The notes under the pieces were generated by a model. It saw only the letters and a program-made list of their open reading frames with translations, ran no database searches and had not been told where the DNA came from. A stretch of DNA of 64,000 nucleotides from Larkinella sp. C7 (GTDB lineage Bacteria > Bacteroidota > Bacteroidia > Cytophagales > Spirosomataceae): positions 1 to 64,000 of the forward strand of contig NZ_VBSL01000007.1 in NCBI RefSeq assembly GCF_006149005.1, written 5' to 3'. Both the position numbers and the translations under genes were made by a program. Shown here one piece after another: positions 35,010-43,251 of the stretch (positions within the stretch are counted from its first letter, which is position 1; every line of letters begins with the position of its first letter).

Positions 35010-35231
35010 ATGTATTGGACACTCGAATTGGCATCCTATCTGGAAGATGCCCCCTGGCCGGCTACCAAAGATGAGTTGATCGATTACTCGATCCGCTCTG
35101 GCGCTCCCTTAGAAGTAGTTGAAAACCTGCAGGAGTTGGAGGACGACGGTCAGCCCTACGAGAGTATCGAGGAAATATGGCCTGATTACCCAACCAAGGA
35201 CGATTTCTTCTTCAACGAAGACGAGTATTAG
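35010..35231 (+). CDS. DUF2795 domain-containing small acidic protein
   Basis: 73 residues from MYWTLELASYLEDAPWPATK; 16 further in-frame codons upstream overlap the promoter region. Sequence features are the DUF2795 core WTLELASYLEDAPWPATKDELIDYSIRSGAPLEVVENLQEL and a strongly acidic C-terminus (DDFFFNEDEY). Small proteins of this type are nearly invariant across Cytophagales. The fold resembles a small helical domain; function not known to me. Preceded by a good promoter element and followed by a hairpin terminator, so it is transcribed alone. Confidence 0.88.
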   Translation: MYWTLELASYLEDAPWPATKDELIDYSIRSGAPLEVVENLQELEDDGQPYESIEEIWPDYPTKDDFFFNEDEY

Positions 35232-35251
35232 CCGGTTGTTTCCCTGAATTT

Positions 35252-35296
35252 GGCCCATAAAGGTACAGCGCGAACGTTGTGACTTTATGGGTTTTG
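35252..35296 (+). terminator. Terminator between DUF2795 and crtZ genes
   Basis: Stem cccataaag (35254-35262) with ctttatggg (35283-35291), an inner imperfect stem (acagcg with cgttgt), then TTTT. It lies between two convergent genes. Confidence 0.7.
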
Positions 35297-35310
35297 CCAT
35301 TTGCGGGAAA

Positions 35311-35754
35311 TCAGCGATTCCGGTATTTCTTCGGTGCATACAAAAAACCGAATGCCTCGGCTCCCTGGCGCTTGTGAACCTTGTGGTGAATGTAATGCGC
35401 CCGAATGATTCGTTTCAGGTATGAATTTCGGGTGTTGAACCGGATTTTGATCCGCCGGTGGACAATGACATCGTGGAAAATAAAATAAAAAATACCGTAT
35501 AAGGTCACGCCGATGCCGATCGGTGCTAGAAACCAGAGTGAGTCGACTTCAAAACCCACCACCACCGTTCCGACAGCGGCCAGACTGAAAATGACGCTGA
35601 ACAGATCATTTCGCTCCAGAAAACCGGCATGGTGGTTATGGTGCGAATGATGCCAGCGCCACATGAAACCGTGCATGATGTATTTGTGTGTCCACCAGGC
35701 CACCCCTTCCATTCCCACAAACGTAACCAGGACGATAACAACGTTTACCAGCAT
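35311..35754 (-). CDS. crtZ: Beta-carotene 3-hydroxylase (CrtZ type), fatty-acid hydroxylase superfamily
   Basis: 147 residues with four hydrophobic segments. The di-iron histidine clusters of membrane hydroxylases are all present: HKYIMH (23-28), HHSHHNHH (35-42), HDVIVHRR (near 93) and HYIHHKVH (near 120). CrtZ adds hydroxyls to the beta-ionone rings of beta-carotene, giving zeaxanthin; yellow to orange flexirubin/carotenoid pigments are normal in this order. No other crt gene is nearby, so the rest of the pathway lies elsewhere. The short length matches bacterial CrtZ (about 150-175). Confidence 0.93.
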   Translation of the reverse strand: MLVNVVIVLVTFVGMEGVAWWTHKYIMHGFMWRWHHSHHNHHAGFLERNDLFSVIFSLAAVGTVVVGFEVDSLWFLAPIGIGVTLYGIFYFIFHDVIVHRRIKIRFNTRNSYLKRIIRAHYIHHKVHKRQGAEAFGFLYAPKKYRNR

Positions 35755-35958
35755 TTTTTCGTTACTAGATCAGATCCTACCCAAAGGTAAAACCGCTAAC
35801 TAGTTTAAATGGTTAATACTGAGAACAACGGACAAAATTACGGCAATTTCCGGTAAAATAGTTGTTCAACCTTTTGGTTCGTATGGGTTAAAACGGTTAT
35901 ATTTAAAAGCAAGGGAGGGGCTGACATCCTTCCTGATACCTACACAGCCGACTGACGG

Positions 35959-36603
35959 ATGGACTACAGGGCGCTCAAGGAACTGGTTAGACAGGGTGAG
36001 GGAACGCATCTCGAATTCAAATTAAAGTCCAATCACCCCGAACGGATTATTCGCGAAATTGTGGCGTTTGCCAACACTGAGGGCGGGAAACTGCTCATTG
36101 GCATCGGCGACGACAAAAGTATCCAGGGCCTTAAACACGTCGACGAAGACGAATACCTGCTGGAACGCGCCATCGAACGGTATTGTACGCCCACCATCAC
36201 CTATTCCATGGAACGCGTACTACTCGCCAACGAGCGGGAAGTGCTGGTGATTACGGTTCCGGAGAGTGAGCGAAAACCGCATTACGTCGACGATCCGATC
36301 AACGATTTCCGGCGGGCCTACATTCGGGTTGACGACAAGGCCGTTCAGGCCAGCAAGGAGGTTCGCGAGATTATGAAGGGCGAAACCGCCGAACGCGCGG
36401 TGCGGTTTACGTATGGCGACAAGGAGCAGACGCTGATGCAGCATCTGGATCGCAACCAGAGCATTACGGTCGATCTCTTCGCCAACATCGCCAACATTCC
36501 CCGAAAAATGGCCTCCCGAACCCTGGTCTTGCTGGTGCTGGCCAATGTGCTGGAAATACATCCCAATGAAACCGTGGATCGTTTTACGACGCGGATGGGG
36601 TGA
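35959..36603 (+). CDS. AlbA_2 (divergent AAA-4 / Schlafen-like) ATP-binding domain protein
   Basis: 214 residues. The AlbA_2 domain runs from about 5 to 130: LVRQGEGTHLEFKLKSNHPERI, IVAFANTEGGKLLIGIGDDKSIQGL, FRRAYIRVDDKAVQAS. The E-F-K and FANTEGGxLxxGxxDDG motifs are the family signature. A C-terminal winged-helix-like segment (VDLFANIANIPRKMASRTLVLLVLANVLEIHP) could bind DNA. Members are often annotated as transcriptional regulators or putative DNA-binding proteins; biochemical role is uncertain. Upstream 204 bp show no clear promoter; a 7-nt-periodic hairpin follows. Confidence 0.85.
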   Translation: MDYRALKELVRQGEGTHLEFKLKSNHPERIIREIVAFANTEGGKLLIGIGDDKSIQGLKHVDEDEYLLERAIERYCTPTITYSMERVLLANEREVLVITVPESERKPHYVDDPINDFRRAYIRVDDKAVQASKEVREIMKGETAERAVRFTYGDKEQTLMQHLDRNQSITVDLFANIANIPRKMASRTLVLLVLANVLEIHPNETVDRFTTRMG

Positions 36604-36618
36604 AAAGGTTCTAATAAC

Positions 36619-36714
36619 GAATGTTGAACAACGAATAGCGAATAATGAAGTAAAGGCTAGGGTTTCGGTTTTTAACTTCGTTATTTGTTATTCAACATTC
36701 AGTATTCGATATTC
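36619..36714. repeat. Imperfect inverted repeat with 7-nt words
   Basis: gaatgttgaacaacgaat (from 36619) pairs with the complement of 36677-36700 over about 24 bp with one A-C mismatch and two G-T pairs. The left side is five heptamers each starting GAA (36619, 36626, 36633, 36640, 36647); the right side is five heptamers, four ending ATTC (gttattt at 36680, then gttattc, aacattc, agtattc, gatattc to 36714). It lies 15 nt after the AlbA_2 stop codon. Confidence 0.85.
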
Positions 36715-36771
36715 CTGCCTGCCACTTGAGATCAACCCGCCTTTGTCGGATGACTATCCGATGTTTTCCAC

Positions 36772-36779
36772 TACCTTTG
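36772..36779 (+). promoter_or_regulatory. Bacteroidota-type -7 promoter element for the TPR/EnvC cluster
   Basis: tacctttg fits TAnnTTTG, 115 bp upstream of the TPR gene. A TTTG at 36742-36745 is a possible -33 element with longer than usual spacing. Confidence 0.5.
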
Positions 36780-36894
36780 CATATTGTGACCAATGGTTGC
36801 AGCCGGTTGCAATAGAGACTGTGCCTGACACGTTTGAACAGGAGAGCCCGGTGGGCATTCAGAGTCGTTCAATTCATTTAAGTAACTCATACAG

Positions 36895-38652
36895 ATGCAC
36901 TATCTGGTAAAACCCAATTGGCGGAAATGGCTGGTTGCCGGTATCGGTTGCCTGATGGTGTGGAGCATCACACCCGCTGAGGCACAACGCAAATCCAGGG
37001 AAAAAGACCAGCAGAAGCCGAAAGAGGGCGTTCGGGGCGTGGAAGAATCCCTGTTTACGGAAGGAATGAAGTTCATGATGATGGACGAACCGGCCAAAGC
37101 GGTACCGCAATTCCAGAAAGTCATCCAGCTTGATCCCGAAAACCCGGCGGCCAACTACGCAGCCGCAACGGCCCTGATGAAACTGAGCAAACCGGAAGAG
37201 GCCCTTCCGTTCGCCCAGAAGGCCGTTCAGTTGGATAAAGGCACCAATAAATATTATGTGCTGCAACTGGCCGAACTGCTGGTGAAGCAGAAACGCTATA
37301 CCGACGCCGAAAATCTGTATGAAGAGCTGATCAAGAAAAGCCCCGAAAACATCGAATACGGCGTTGAACTGGCGGCCATTTACCTGTTCGACGAAAAGCC
37401 GGACAAGGCCCTCGACATGTACGACAAGGTGGAGAAGGCCACCGGCATGAACGAAGAAATCATTCGGCAGAAACAGCGGATTTACCTGAAGCAGAATAAG
37501 GTGGAAAAAGCCATTCAGGAAGCTGAAAAGCTGGTGGCTTCCGAACCCGGCGAAACCGATTACCTGCTCGAAGGGGCAGAATTGCTGATTGCCAACGACC
37601 GGAACGATCAGGCAGTGGACTGGCTCCAGCGGGCGTTGAAAGTCAACACGGATTTACCCCAGGCCCACGTCATGCTGGCCGATCTGTACCGCAAGCAGGG
37701 TGATTTGGAAAAATGCAGCCAGGAGCTTGACAAAGTCTTTTCAAATCCGAACCTGGAAGCCGACATTAAAGCCCGGATTTTATCAAGTTACATCGGCGTG
37801 GTTGGTAAAGACGAAAAAGCCAGGCAGAGTGCCGTGAAACTGGCCAAAGAGCTGGCAACGGCTCATCCCAAAGACGCCCGTTCGCAGGCGATTTATGCCG
37901 ACTTGCTGGTGCAGCAGGGTAAAAAAGCCGAGGCCCGGGATTACTATGTCAAAGCCGCCCGTCTGGACAAAGCCACCTACGAAGTCTGGGGGGCCATTCT
38001 ACAACTCGACGGCGAACTGAATCAGATGGACAGCATGCTGGTTCACTCCGAGCAGGCACTGGAATTGTTCCCGAACCAGGGCGTCATCTGGGCGTTCAAC
38101 GGATCGGCCAATTATTTCAAGAAGCGGTATAAGGAAGCCATTGAAGCCTACGAGGAAACCCGGCGGCTGTCGGCCACCAACGCCGAGCTGATGAAGAGCG
38201 TGAACGCACAGTTGGGCGACGTCTACAACGGCATGGGCGACCACCAGAAGTCGGACGAAGCCTACGAACTGGTGCTGAAAGAAGACCCGGACAACGATCA
38301 CGTTTTGAATAACTACAGCTATTTTTTGTCCCTGCGGAAAGAAAAATTGCCGTTGGCGCTGCAAATGTCGGAGCGACTGGTTGAAAAAAACCAGAACAAC
38401 GCAACCTATCTGGACACCTACGCCTGGGTTTTGTACGTCATGAAGGACTATGCCAAAGCCCGGATTTTCCTCGAAAAAGCCATTCAAGCCGATCAGAACG
38501 TGAGTGGGACAATCATCGAACACTATGGTGATGTGTTGTACCAGCTTGGCGAGCACGACAAGGCAATTGAACAGTGGAAACGGGCCAAACTAAAAGGCGA
38601 AACGACCGAGCGGTTGGACAAGAAAATTGCAACCGGAAAAATCTATGAGTAA
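36895..38652 (+). CDS. Tetratricopeptide repeat protein, probably secreted
   Basis: 585 residues. A signal-like N-terminus (MHYLVKPNWRKWLVAGIGCLMVWSITPAEAQ) is followed by at least ten TPR units, for example ALPFAQKAVQLDKG, ALDMYDKVEKATG, AIQEAEKLVASEP, QAVDWLQRALKVN, EAIEAYEETRRLS and KAIEQWKRAKLKG. TPR arrays scaffold protein complexes. It would sit in the periplasm or on the membrane. It overlaps the next gene by 8 nt, so it is cotranslated with a DUF4292 lipoprotein and an EnvC-like protein; the three are conserved together in many Bacteroidota and point to cell-envelope assembly. No enzymatic domain. Confidence 0.9.
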   Translation: MHYLVKPNWRKWLVAGIGCLMVWSITPAEAQRKSREKDQQKPKEGVRGVEESLFTEGMKFMMMDEPAKAVPQFQKVIQLDPENPAANYAAATALMKLSKPEEALPFAQKAVQLDKGTNKYYVLQLAELLVKQKRYTDAENLYEELIKKSPENIEYGVELAAIYLFDEKPDKALDMYDKVEKATGMNEEIIRQKQRIYLKQNKVEKAIQEAEKLVASEPGETDYLLEGAELLIANDRNDQAVDWLQRALKVNTDLPQAHVMLADLYRKQGDLEKCSQELDKVFSNPNLEADIKARILSSYIGVVGKDEKARQSAVKLAKELATAHPKDARSQAIYADLLVQQGKKAEARDYYVKAARLDKATYEVWGAILQLDGELNQMDSMLVHSEQALELFPNQGVIWAFNGSANYFKKRYKEAIEAYEETRRLSATNAELMKSVNAQLGDVYNGMGDHQKSDEAYELVLKEDPDNDHVLNNYSYFLSLRKEKLPLALQMSERLVEKNQNNATYLDTYAWVLYVMKDYAKARIFLEKAIQADQNVSGTIIEHYGDVLYQLGEHDKAIEQWKRAKLKGETTERLDKKIATGKIYE

Positions 38653-39496
38653 ATACCTTATTGGACTTTTGTGCGTCATCATGCTGTGTACATCGGAAGG
38701 ATGTCGTCGGCGGAGACTGTTCCGCAACGCCCCTCCTTCGCCCACAGCCGATACGGTTTCCGTACAAGCCCAAACCCCAATCCGGACCGATACGATTGCC
38801 ACCGCCCCGGTCGTATCTTCCGTCGACCCCAAGGCCACCGTCGACCAAGTTGACTTTGCTTACCTGACGGCCAAATCGAAGGTTTCGTTCAAAAGCAAAG
38901 ACCAGGATATCAACAACGCAAACGTAAACCTTCGGATCGATAAAGACAGCCTGATCTGGTTGTCGGTATCGGGCGTCGGGGTTGAAGTGGCACGGGCGCT
39001 AATTACGAAAGATTCCGTGGTGATTATGGATCGCATTCACCGCGAATATTCCGTGTATGATTACGCGTCATTGAGTCAGCGGTTTAATTTCAACCTGACT
39101 TTCGGGCTGATCCAGTCGCTGCTGATCGGGAATCTGCCGCTGCCCCAGGAACCGGCTCAACGGGTTAAAAACGAGAAGGATTATCTCCTGTTGCGGCAGC
39201 GCGAAGGCAAGGTGATGGTCGACAACTACATTGGAGAAGAAAACCGGAAACTGAAAAAACTGCTGGTGGTGGAGCAACCTACTCGCAATTCGCTGACGCT
39301 GGATTATGAAGACTTTACGGTATTGAATAATTTCCTGTTTCCGTATACCAGTCTGGTAACCGTCGATTACAAATCCAAAAACGACGGTCAACCTTACCAG
39401 ACCGTCTTACGAATAAGACATAATAAAGTAGAGCTTACCGATAAAAATCCGGGCTTTCCGTTCAGCATTCCGCCAAAATACCAGCGGAGACCGTAA
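38645..39496 (+). CDS. DUF4292 domain-containing lipoprotein (LolB-like fold)
   Basis: 283 residues from MSKYLIGLLCVIMLCTSEGC, a lipoprotein signal with the lipidated Cys at position 20. The body has the DUF4292 pattern: DFAYLTAKSKVSFKSKDQD, RIDKDSLIWLSVSGVGVEVARALITKDSVVIMDRIHREYSVYDY, and a C-terminal TLDYEDFTVLNNFLFPYTSLVTVDYKSKNDG. DUF4292 adopts a lipid-binding half-barrel similar to LolA/LolB. Function in Bacteroidota is not established; lipoprotein handling is an inference. It overlaps the TPR gene and is followed by the EnvC-like gene 18 nt later. Confidence 0.88.
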   Translation: MSKYLIGLLCVIMLCTSEGCRRRRLFRNAPPSPTADTVSVQAQTPIRTDTIATAPVVSSVDPKATVDQVDFAYLTAKSKVSFKSKDQDINNANVNLRIDKDSLIWLSVSGVGVEVARALITKDSVVIMDRIHREYSVYDYASLSQRFNFNLTFGLIQSLLIGNLPLPQEPAQRVKNEKDYLLLRQREGKVMVDNYIGEENRKLKKLLVVEQPTRNSLTLDYEDFTVLNNFLFPYTSLVTVDYKSKNDGQPYQTVLRIRHNKVELTDKNPGFPFSIPPKYQRRP

Positions 39497-39514
39497 CTGC
39501 CCCGGTATTGCAAG

Positions 39515-40960
39515 ATGCTTATGAAGTACAGAGTGGTTCGGGCTACCGATTGGAGGGAATTGATCCTTATGCTTACCCTATGCTGGCTGGCGGGCGGGAG
39601 CGTAATGGCCCAGCAGCGGAGTCGTCAGCAGTTAGAAAAAGAGAAAAAGCAGAACATCGAAAAGGTCTCGCAGATCCGGACGATTCTGAAAAAAACTTCT
39701 TCGCAGAAACAGGCGACCCTCGGCCAACTGAAAGCGCTGAATCAGGAAATTGCGGCCCAATCCAAACAGATCAACCTGCTGACGGAAGATGTCAAGCTGA
39801 TGACGTCCGAAATTCAGGAACTGCGCCGGACTTCCAACCAGTTGCAGAACAACCTGGAAAAACTCAAAAAGGAATACGGTGAAATGATTTATGCCGCCGA
39901 CAAACGCCGGCAGCAGGTCAATCCCCTGGGCTTCCTGTTTTCGGCCGAGAATTTCAACCAGTTGGTCGCGCGGTACAAATACCTCCAGCAATATTCTGAA
40001 GCCCGGCAGGGACAGGTACGGCAGATGGAGAAAGTGCGGCAGGAGATGCTCACAAAGCAGCAGGACGTCGAGCGTAAAAAGAAACAGCAGCAGGGAACAC
40101 TGGCCGTGCAGGTCAACGAATCGAAACGCCTGGAAGGGCTGAAGGATGAGAAAAACCGGGTTGCCGAGGAACTGAGCGAGAAAGAACAGGACTTGCGGAC
40201 TGAACTGGCTGAAAGTCGCAAGGCCGTCAATCGGCTGGAATCGGCCATTACGGAAATGATTCGCCGGGAAATTCGAGAACGGGAAGAGCGGGAACGTCTG
40301 GCCAGGCTGGCCCGATTGAAAGCCGAACGTGAGCGGATCGCCCGTGAAAAAGCCGCTGCAGCTGCCGCTGCTAAAGCCAAAGCTGAACGGGCCGCTGCCG
40401 CAGCAGAATCGGACGAACCGGAGACGGCAGAACCGAAAGCTGTTGAACCCAAGGCCACCGAATCGGCCGCAGAAGCGTCGGAACGAACCACACGCCAGCC
40501 CGATGAGCGCCGAAATAATTTGCTGAATGACGAAGAAGCGGCTCTGGCGTCTTCTTTTGCTTCTTCCAAAAACCGTCTGCCCTGGCCCGTCACGCGGGGC
40601 TTCATTTCGGATCATTACGGCGTAAAACCGCACCCGGTTTTGAAAGGCGTCATGCAGGATAACCCCGGCATCGATATTCAGACCACGCCCGGCGAGGTGG
40701 TGAGGGCGGTTTATGACGGAGTTGTTCAGTATACGACCTACGTAACCGGGATGCATAACATCGTGGCTGTTCAGCACGGGGATTATTACACGGTTTACGC
40801 CAAACTAAAAAGCGTATCGGTGCAGGTGGGGCAGCGCGTCAAAGCCCGCGAAGTGATTGGCGTGGTGGCCACCGATAAGGATGGCGTGGCGGAAGTGCAG
40901 TTCCAGGTCTGGAAAAGTACCAGCCGGATGAACCCCGAATCCTGGCTGATCGACCGTTGA
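39515..40960 (+). CDS. EnvC-like murein hydrolase activator (M23 fold)
   Basis: 481 residues. A signal segment (LILMLTLCWLAGGSVMAQ) precedes a long coiled coil (about 35-270) and an Ala/Lys/Glu-rich stretch, then a C-terminal LytM/M23 domain (from about 350, WPVTRGFISDHYGVKPHPVLKGV). In active M23 peptidases Zn is held by H-x3-D and H-x-H. Here the first half is kept (HPVLKGVMQDNPGIDIQ), but the usual HxH is HGDYYTVYAKL, where the second His is K. This matches EnvC, which activates amidases without cutting peptidoglycan itself. It ends the TPR/DUF4292 cluster. Start could also be the ATG at 39521. Confidence 0.88.
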   Translation: MLMKYRVVRATDWRELILMLTLCWLAGGSVMAQQRSRQQLEKEKKQNIEKVSQIRTILKKTSSQKQATLGQLKALNQEIAAQSKQINLLTEDVKLMTSEIQELRRTSNQLQNNLEKLKKEYGEMIYAADKRRQQVNPLGFLFSAENFNQLVARYKYLQQYSEARQGQVRQMEKVRQEMLTKQQDVERKKKQQQGTLAVQVNESKRLEGLKDEKNRVAEELSEKEQDLRTELAESRKAVNRLESAITEMIRREIREREERERLARLARLKAERERIAREKAAAAAAAKAKAERAAAAAESDEPETAEPKAVEPKATESAAEASERTTRQPDERRNNLLNDEEAALASSFASSKNRLPWPVTRGFISDHYGVKPHPVLKGVMQDNPGIDIQTTPGEVVRAVYDGVVQYTTYVTGMHNIVAVQHGDYYTVYAKLKSVSVQVGQRVKAREVIGVVATDKDGVAEVQFQVWKSTSRMNPESWLIDR

Positions 40961-41094
40961 TTTTAACACAAACCGCAAACCGTTCACCTTCAACAGAATC
41001 ATTTTGCCACCATCGTGGTTTTATTAGCTACGAATACCCGTAGATTGCCTGCTAAAACCTGCTCACTGACTATTTAAAACGGTTTACCTAAGGA

Positions 41095-41913
41095 ATGTCT
41101 GTTCATAACCCCGACATCAAACGGATCACTACCCATGTTATTCAGGAATTGAAAAGCAAGGGAGAGAAAATTTCGGCATTGACTGCCTATGACTATTCAC
41201 TGGCGCGGTTGGTCGATGCCGCCGGTGTCGAAATCATCCTGGTGGGCGATTCGGCCTCCAACGTGATGGCTGGCCACGAAACCACCCTGCCGATCACCCT
41301 GGACCAGATGATTTACCACGCTACCTCGGTTGTTCGGGCTGTGAAGCGGGCGCTGGTTGTGGTCGATTTGCCGTTTGGTTCCTACCAGGGAAATTCGTCC
41401 GAAGCCCTGCGGTCGGCCATCCGGATCATGAAAGAATCTGGTGCGCATTCGGTGAAAATGGAAGGCGGTCTGGAGGTCCGGGAGTCGATTATCCGGGTTC
41501 TGAGCGCGGGCGTTCCCGTGATGGGCCACCTGGGTTTGACTCCCCAGTCGATCTATAAATTCGGGACGTATGCCGTTCGGGCGAAGGAAGAAACCGAAGC
41601 CCAAAAGCTGTTGGAAGACGCGAAAATGCTGGAAGACATTGGCTGCTTTGCCGTTGTTCTGGAAAAAATTCCGGCCGCATTAACCAAACAAGTCTCTGAA
41701 AGTCTGACGATTCCGACGATCGGTATTGGAGCCGGACCGGATGCGGATGGCCAGATTCTGGTGTTGCACGACCTGCTGGGTATTAATAAAGAGTTCAAAC
41801 CGCGTTTCCTGCGTCGGTATGCCGATTTGCACGGTGTGATTACACAGGCCATCGGGCATTATGTTGACGATGTGAAAGACCGCGAGTTTCCGAGTAAAGA
41901 AGAAGCATATTAG
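41095..41913 (+). CDS. panB: 3-methyl-2-oxobutanoate hydroxymethyltransferase
   Basis: 272 residues, the usual length. It transfers a one-carbon unit from 5,10-methylene-tetrahydrofolate to 2-oxoisovalerate, the first step of pantothenate synthesis. TIM-barrel motifs: [59 protein letters not shown] and [23 protein letters not shown]. The Asp metal ligands and catalytic Glu lie in those segments. No panC or panD nearby. A tcattttg sequence at 40999-41006 is close to the -7 consensus, with A replaced by C. Confidence 0.95.
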   Translation: MSVHNPDIKRITTHVIQELKSKGEKISALTAYDYSLARLVDAAGVEIILVGDSASNVMAGHETTLPITLDQMIYHATSVVRAVKRALVVVDLPFGSYQGNSSEALRSAIRIMKESGAHSVKMEGGLEVRESIIRVLSAGVPVMGHLGLTPQSIYKFGTYAVRAKEETEAQKLLEDAKMLEDIGCFAVVLEKIPAALTKQVSESLTIPTIGIGAGPDADGQILVLHDLLGINKEFKPRFLRRYADLHGVITQAIGHYVDDVKDREFPSKEEAY

Positions 41914-41990
41914 CCGAACGAACGGTCGGTGCATGGAGCCCGGCTTATCAGGAAGGCACAAAAGACGGTTTGAAAAACCGTTCCAAACGA

Positions 41991-42716
41991 ATGAAACAGA
42001 AATACGTCGTTGTCTACGAAGACAACCACCTGATTGTTGTCAATAAAGAGCCGGGGGTGTTGGTGCAGGCGGATAAAACCCGTGATGTGCCACTGCTTGA
42101 TATGATAAAAAGTTACATCAAGAAAAAATACGATAAACCCGGCGATGTGTTTTTGGGAACCGTTCACCGGCTTGACCGACCCGTGAGCGGGCTGGTGGTG
42201 TTTGCCCGGACGTCGAAGGCGCTGGAACGAATGAACGAAATCTTCCGGAAACGGCAGGTTCAGAAAACCTATTGGGCTGTGGTGGGGCGAAAACCCCGGG
42301 AGGAGAAAGGCCGGCTGACCCATTTTCTGCTCAAAGATGAAGCGACGAATACCGTCAAAGCCTACGATGACGAAGTGCCGGGTTCGCAAAAGGCCGAATT
42401 GACGTACCGTTTACTCGGAAAAATCAACGATCATTATTTATTGGAAGTCAATCCGATTACGGGTCGGCCGCACCAGATTCGGGTGCAATTGGCGAGTATG
42501 GGCTGTCCGATTCGGGGAGATATCAAGTACGGCTTCCCGCGACCGAATCAAGACAGCAGTATCAATTTACATGCCAGACGGCTTTATTTTATTCATCCCA
42601 TAAAAAAAGAACCCCTGATCTGTAAAGCCGGGGTTCCAAACAGTCCATTTTGGGAAGAGTTTTTAGCGCTTGATCCGGAAGATTACAAGGATAAAAACCT
42701 GGATTTCATTTATTGA
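41991..42716 (+). CDS. RluA family pseudouridine synthase
   Basis: 241 residues from MKQKYVVVYEDNHLIVVNKE; the upstream in-frame TTG is rejected. Catalytic motif HRLDRPVSGLVVFARTSKA holds the nucleophilic Asp. Other RluA features: VNKEPGVLVQADKT, NPITGRPHQIRVQLASMGCPIRGD and LHARRLYFIHP. There is no N-terminal S4 domain, so it is of the single-domain type (as TruC/RluA). The RNA site modified cannot be predicted. It is separated from panB by 77 bp. Confidence 0.92.
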   Translation: MKQKYVVVYEDNHLIVVNKEPGVLVQADKTRDVPLLDMIKSYIKKKYDKPGDVFLGTVHRLDRPVSGLVVFARTSKALERMNEIFRKRQVQKTYWAVVGRKPREEKGRLTHFLLKDEATNTVKAYDDEVPGSQKAELTYRLLGKINDHYLLEVNPITGRPHQIRVQLASMGCPIRGDIKYGFPRPNQDSSINLHARRLYFIHPIKKEPLICKAGVPNSPFWEEFLALDPEDYKDKNLDFIY

Positions 42717-42832
42717 TCACTTCCGTCAGCGAAAGGCCAACGTAGAATCATCCTACAATTCGTTAAAATGGCGTAGCTATTGGGGCGAAGAGAAACCGGT
42801 CTTCGAACCGGAAAATGAGGGATACAAACCGC

Positions 42833-42991
42833 TTACTTTACGGTGGGTGCTACATCAGACCAAAACTGGTTGAGCACTTTGTCTGCCATCTGAATCGCTC
42901 CCTGAAAAGCGCCAAAAATCATACATAAAGGCAGAATAATGGGGAAGAAAACGACCCAGTGCAAAATCATGTTCAATTTGACCTTCTTCAT
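42833..42991 (-). CDS. Small single-pass membrane protein
   Basis: 52 residues from MKKVKLNMILHWVVFFPIILPLCM; an extra 9 codons are possible upstream. One hydrophobic helix (about 9-32, VVFFPIILPLCMIFGAFQGAI) precedes an amphipathic tail (MADKVLNQFWSDVAPTVK). Charge bias (KKVK at the N-terminus) suggests N-in, C-out orientation, or a cytoplasmic tail if reversed. No named family is recognised. It is opposite in direction to both neighbours (RluA and mutL) and lies in an AT-rich region, consistent with a real but rarely annotated small gene. Confidence 0.6.
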   Translation of the reverse strand: MKKVKLNMILHWVVFFPIILPLCMIFGAFQGAIQMADKVLNQFWSDVAPTVK

Positions 42992-43251
42992 CTCGGTATT
43001 TGGGTAAAAGGGTGCCACTTTTAACGGAACGCAAGGTATTAAAACCCCTGTGGGTATTGTACTGGATTCAAAGAAAGAAACGTTTGGTTTCTGCTTATAT
43101 TCAAAATTACTCTTGAATTATTTCTATAACAAACATTCAAAAAAAAAGATTTACTAAATTACAAAAGCTGGTCTGATTGCTTTTCGCTATGTCGTGGAAA
43201 AATAGTAATTTGTTCTTCCATTAAGGATTTGAAATAGTAGATAAATACAAA

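Noticed and set aside
35755-35958. Possible small gene or RNA between crtZ and the AlbA_2 gene
   Set aside because: No frame, hairpin or promoter motif strong enough to support a call; probably just divergent promoters.
7153-36714. Inverted repeats read as insertion-sequence ends
   Set aside because: No transposase or other gene lies between the two arms of any of them, and arms lie only 13-60 nt apart.
42796-42811. ccggt-cttcga-accgg hairpin downstream of the RluA-type gene
   Set aside because: Short stem without T run; not sufficient for a terminator.
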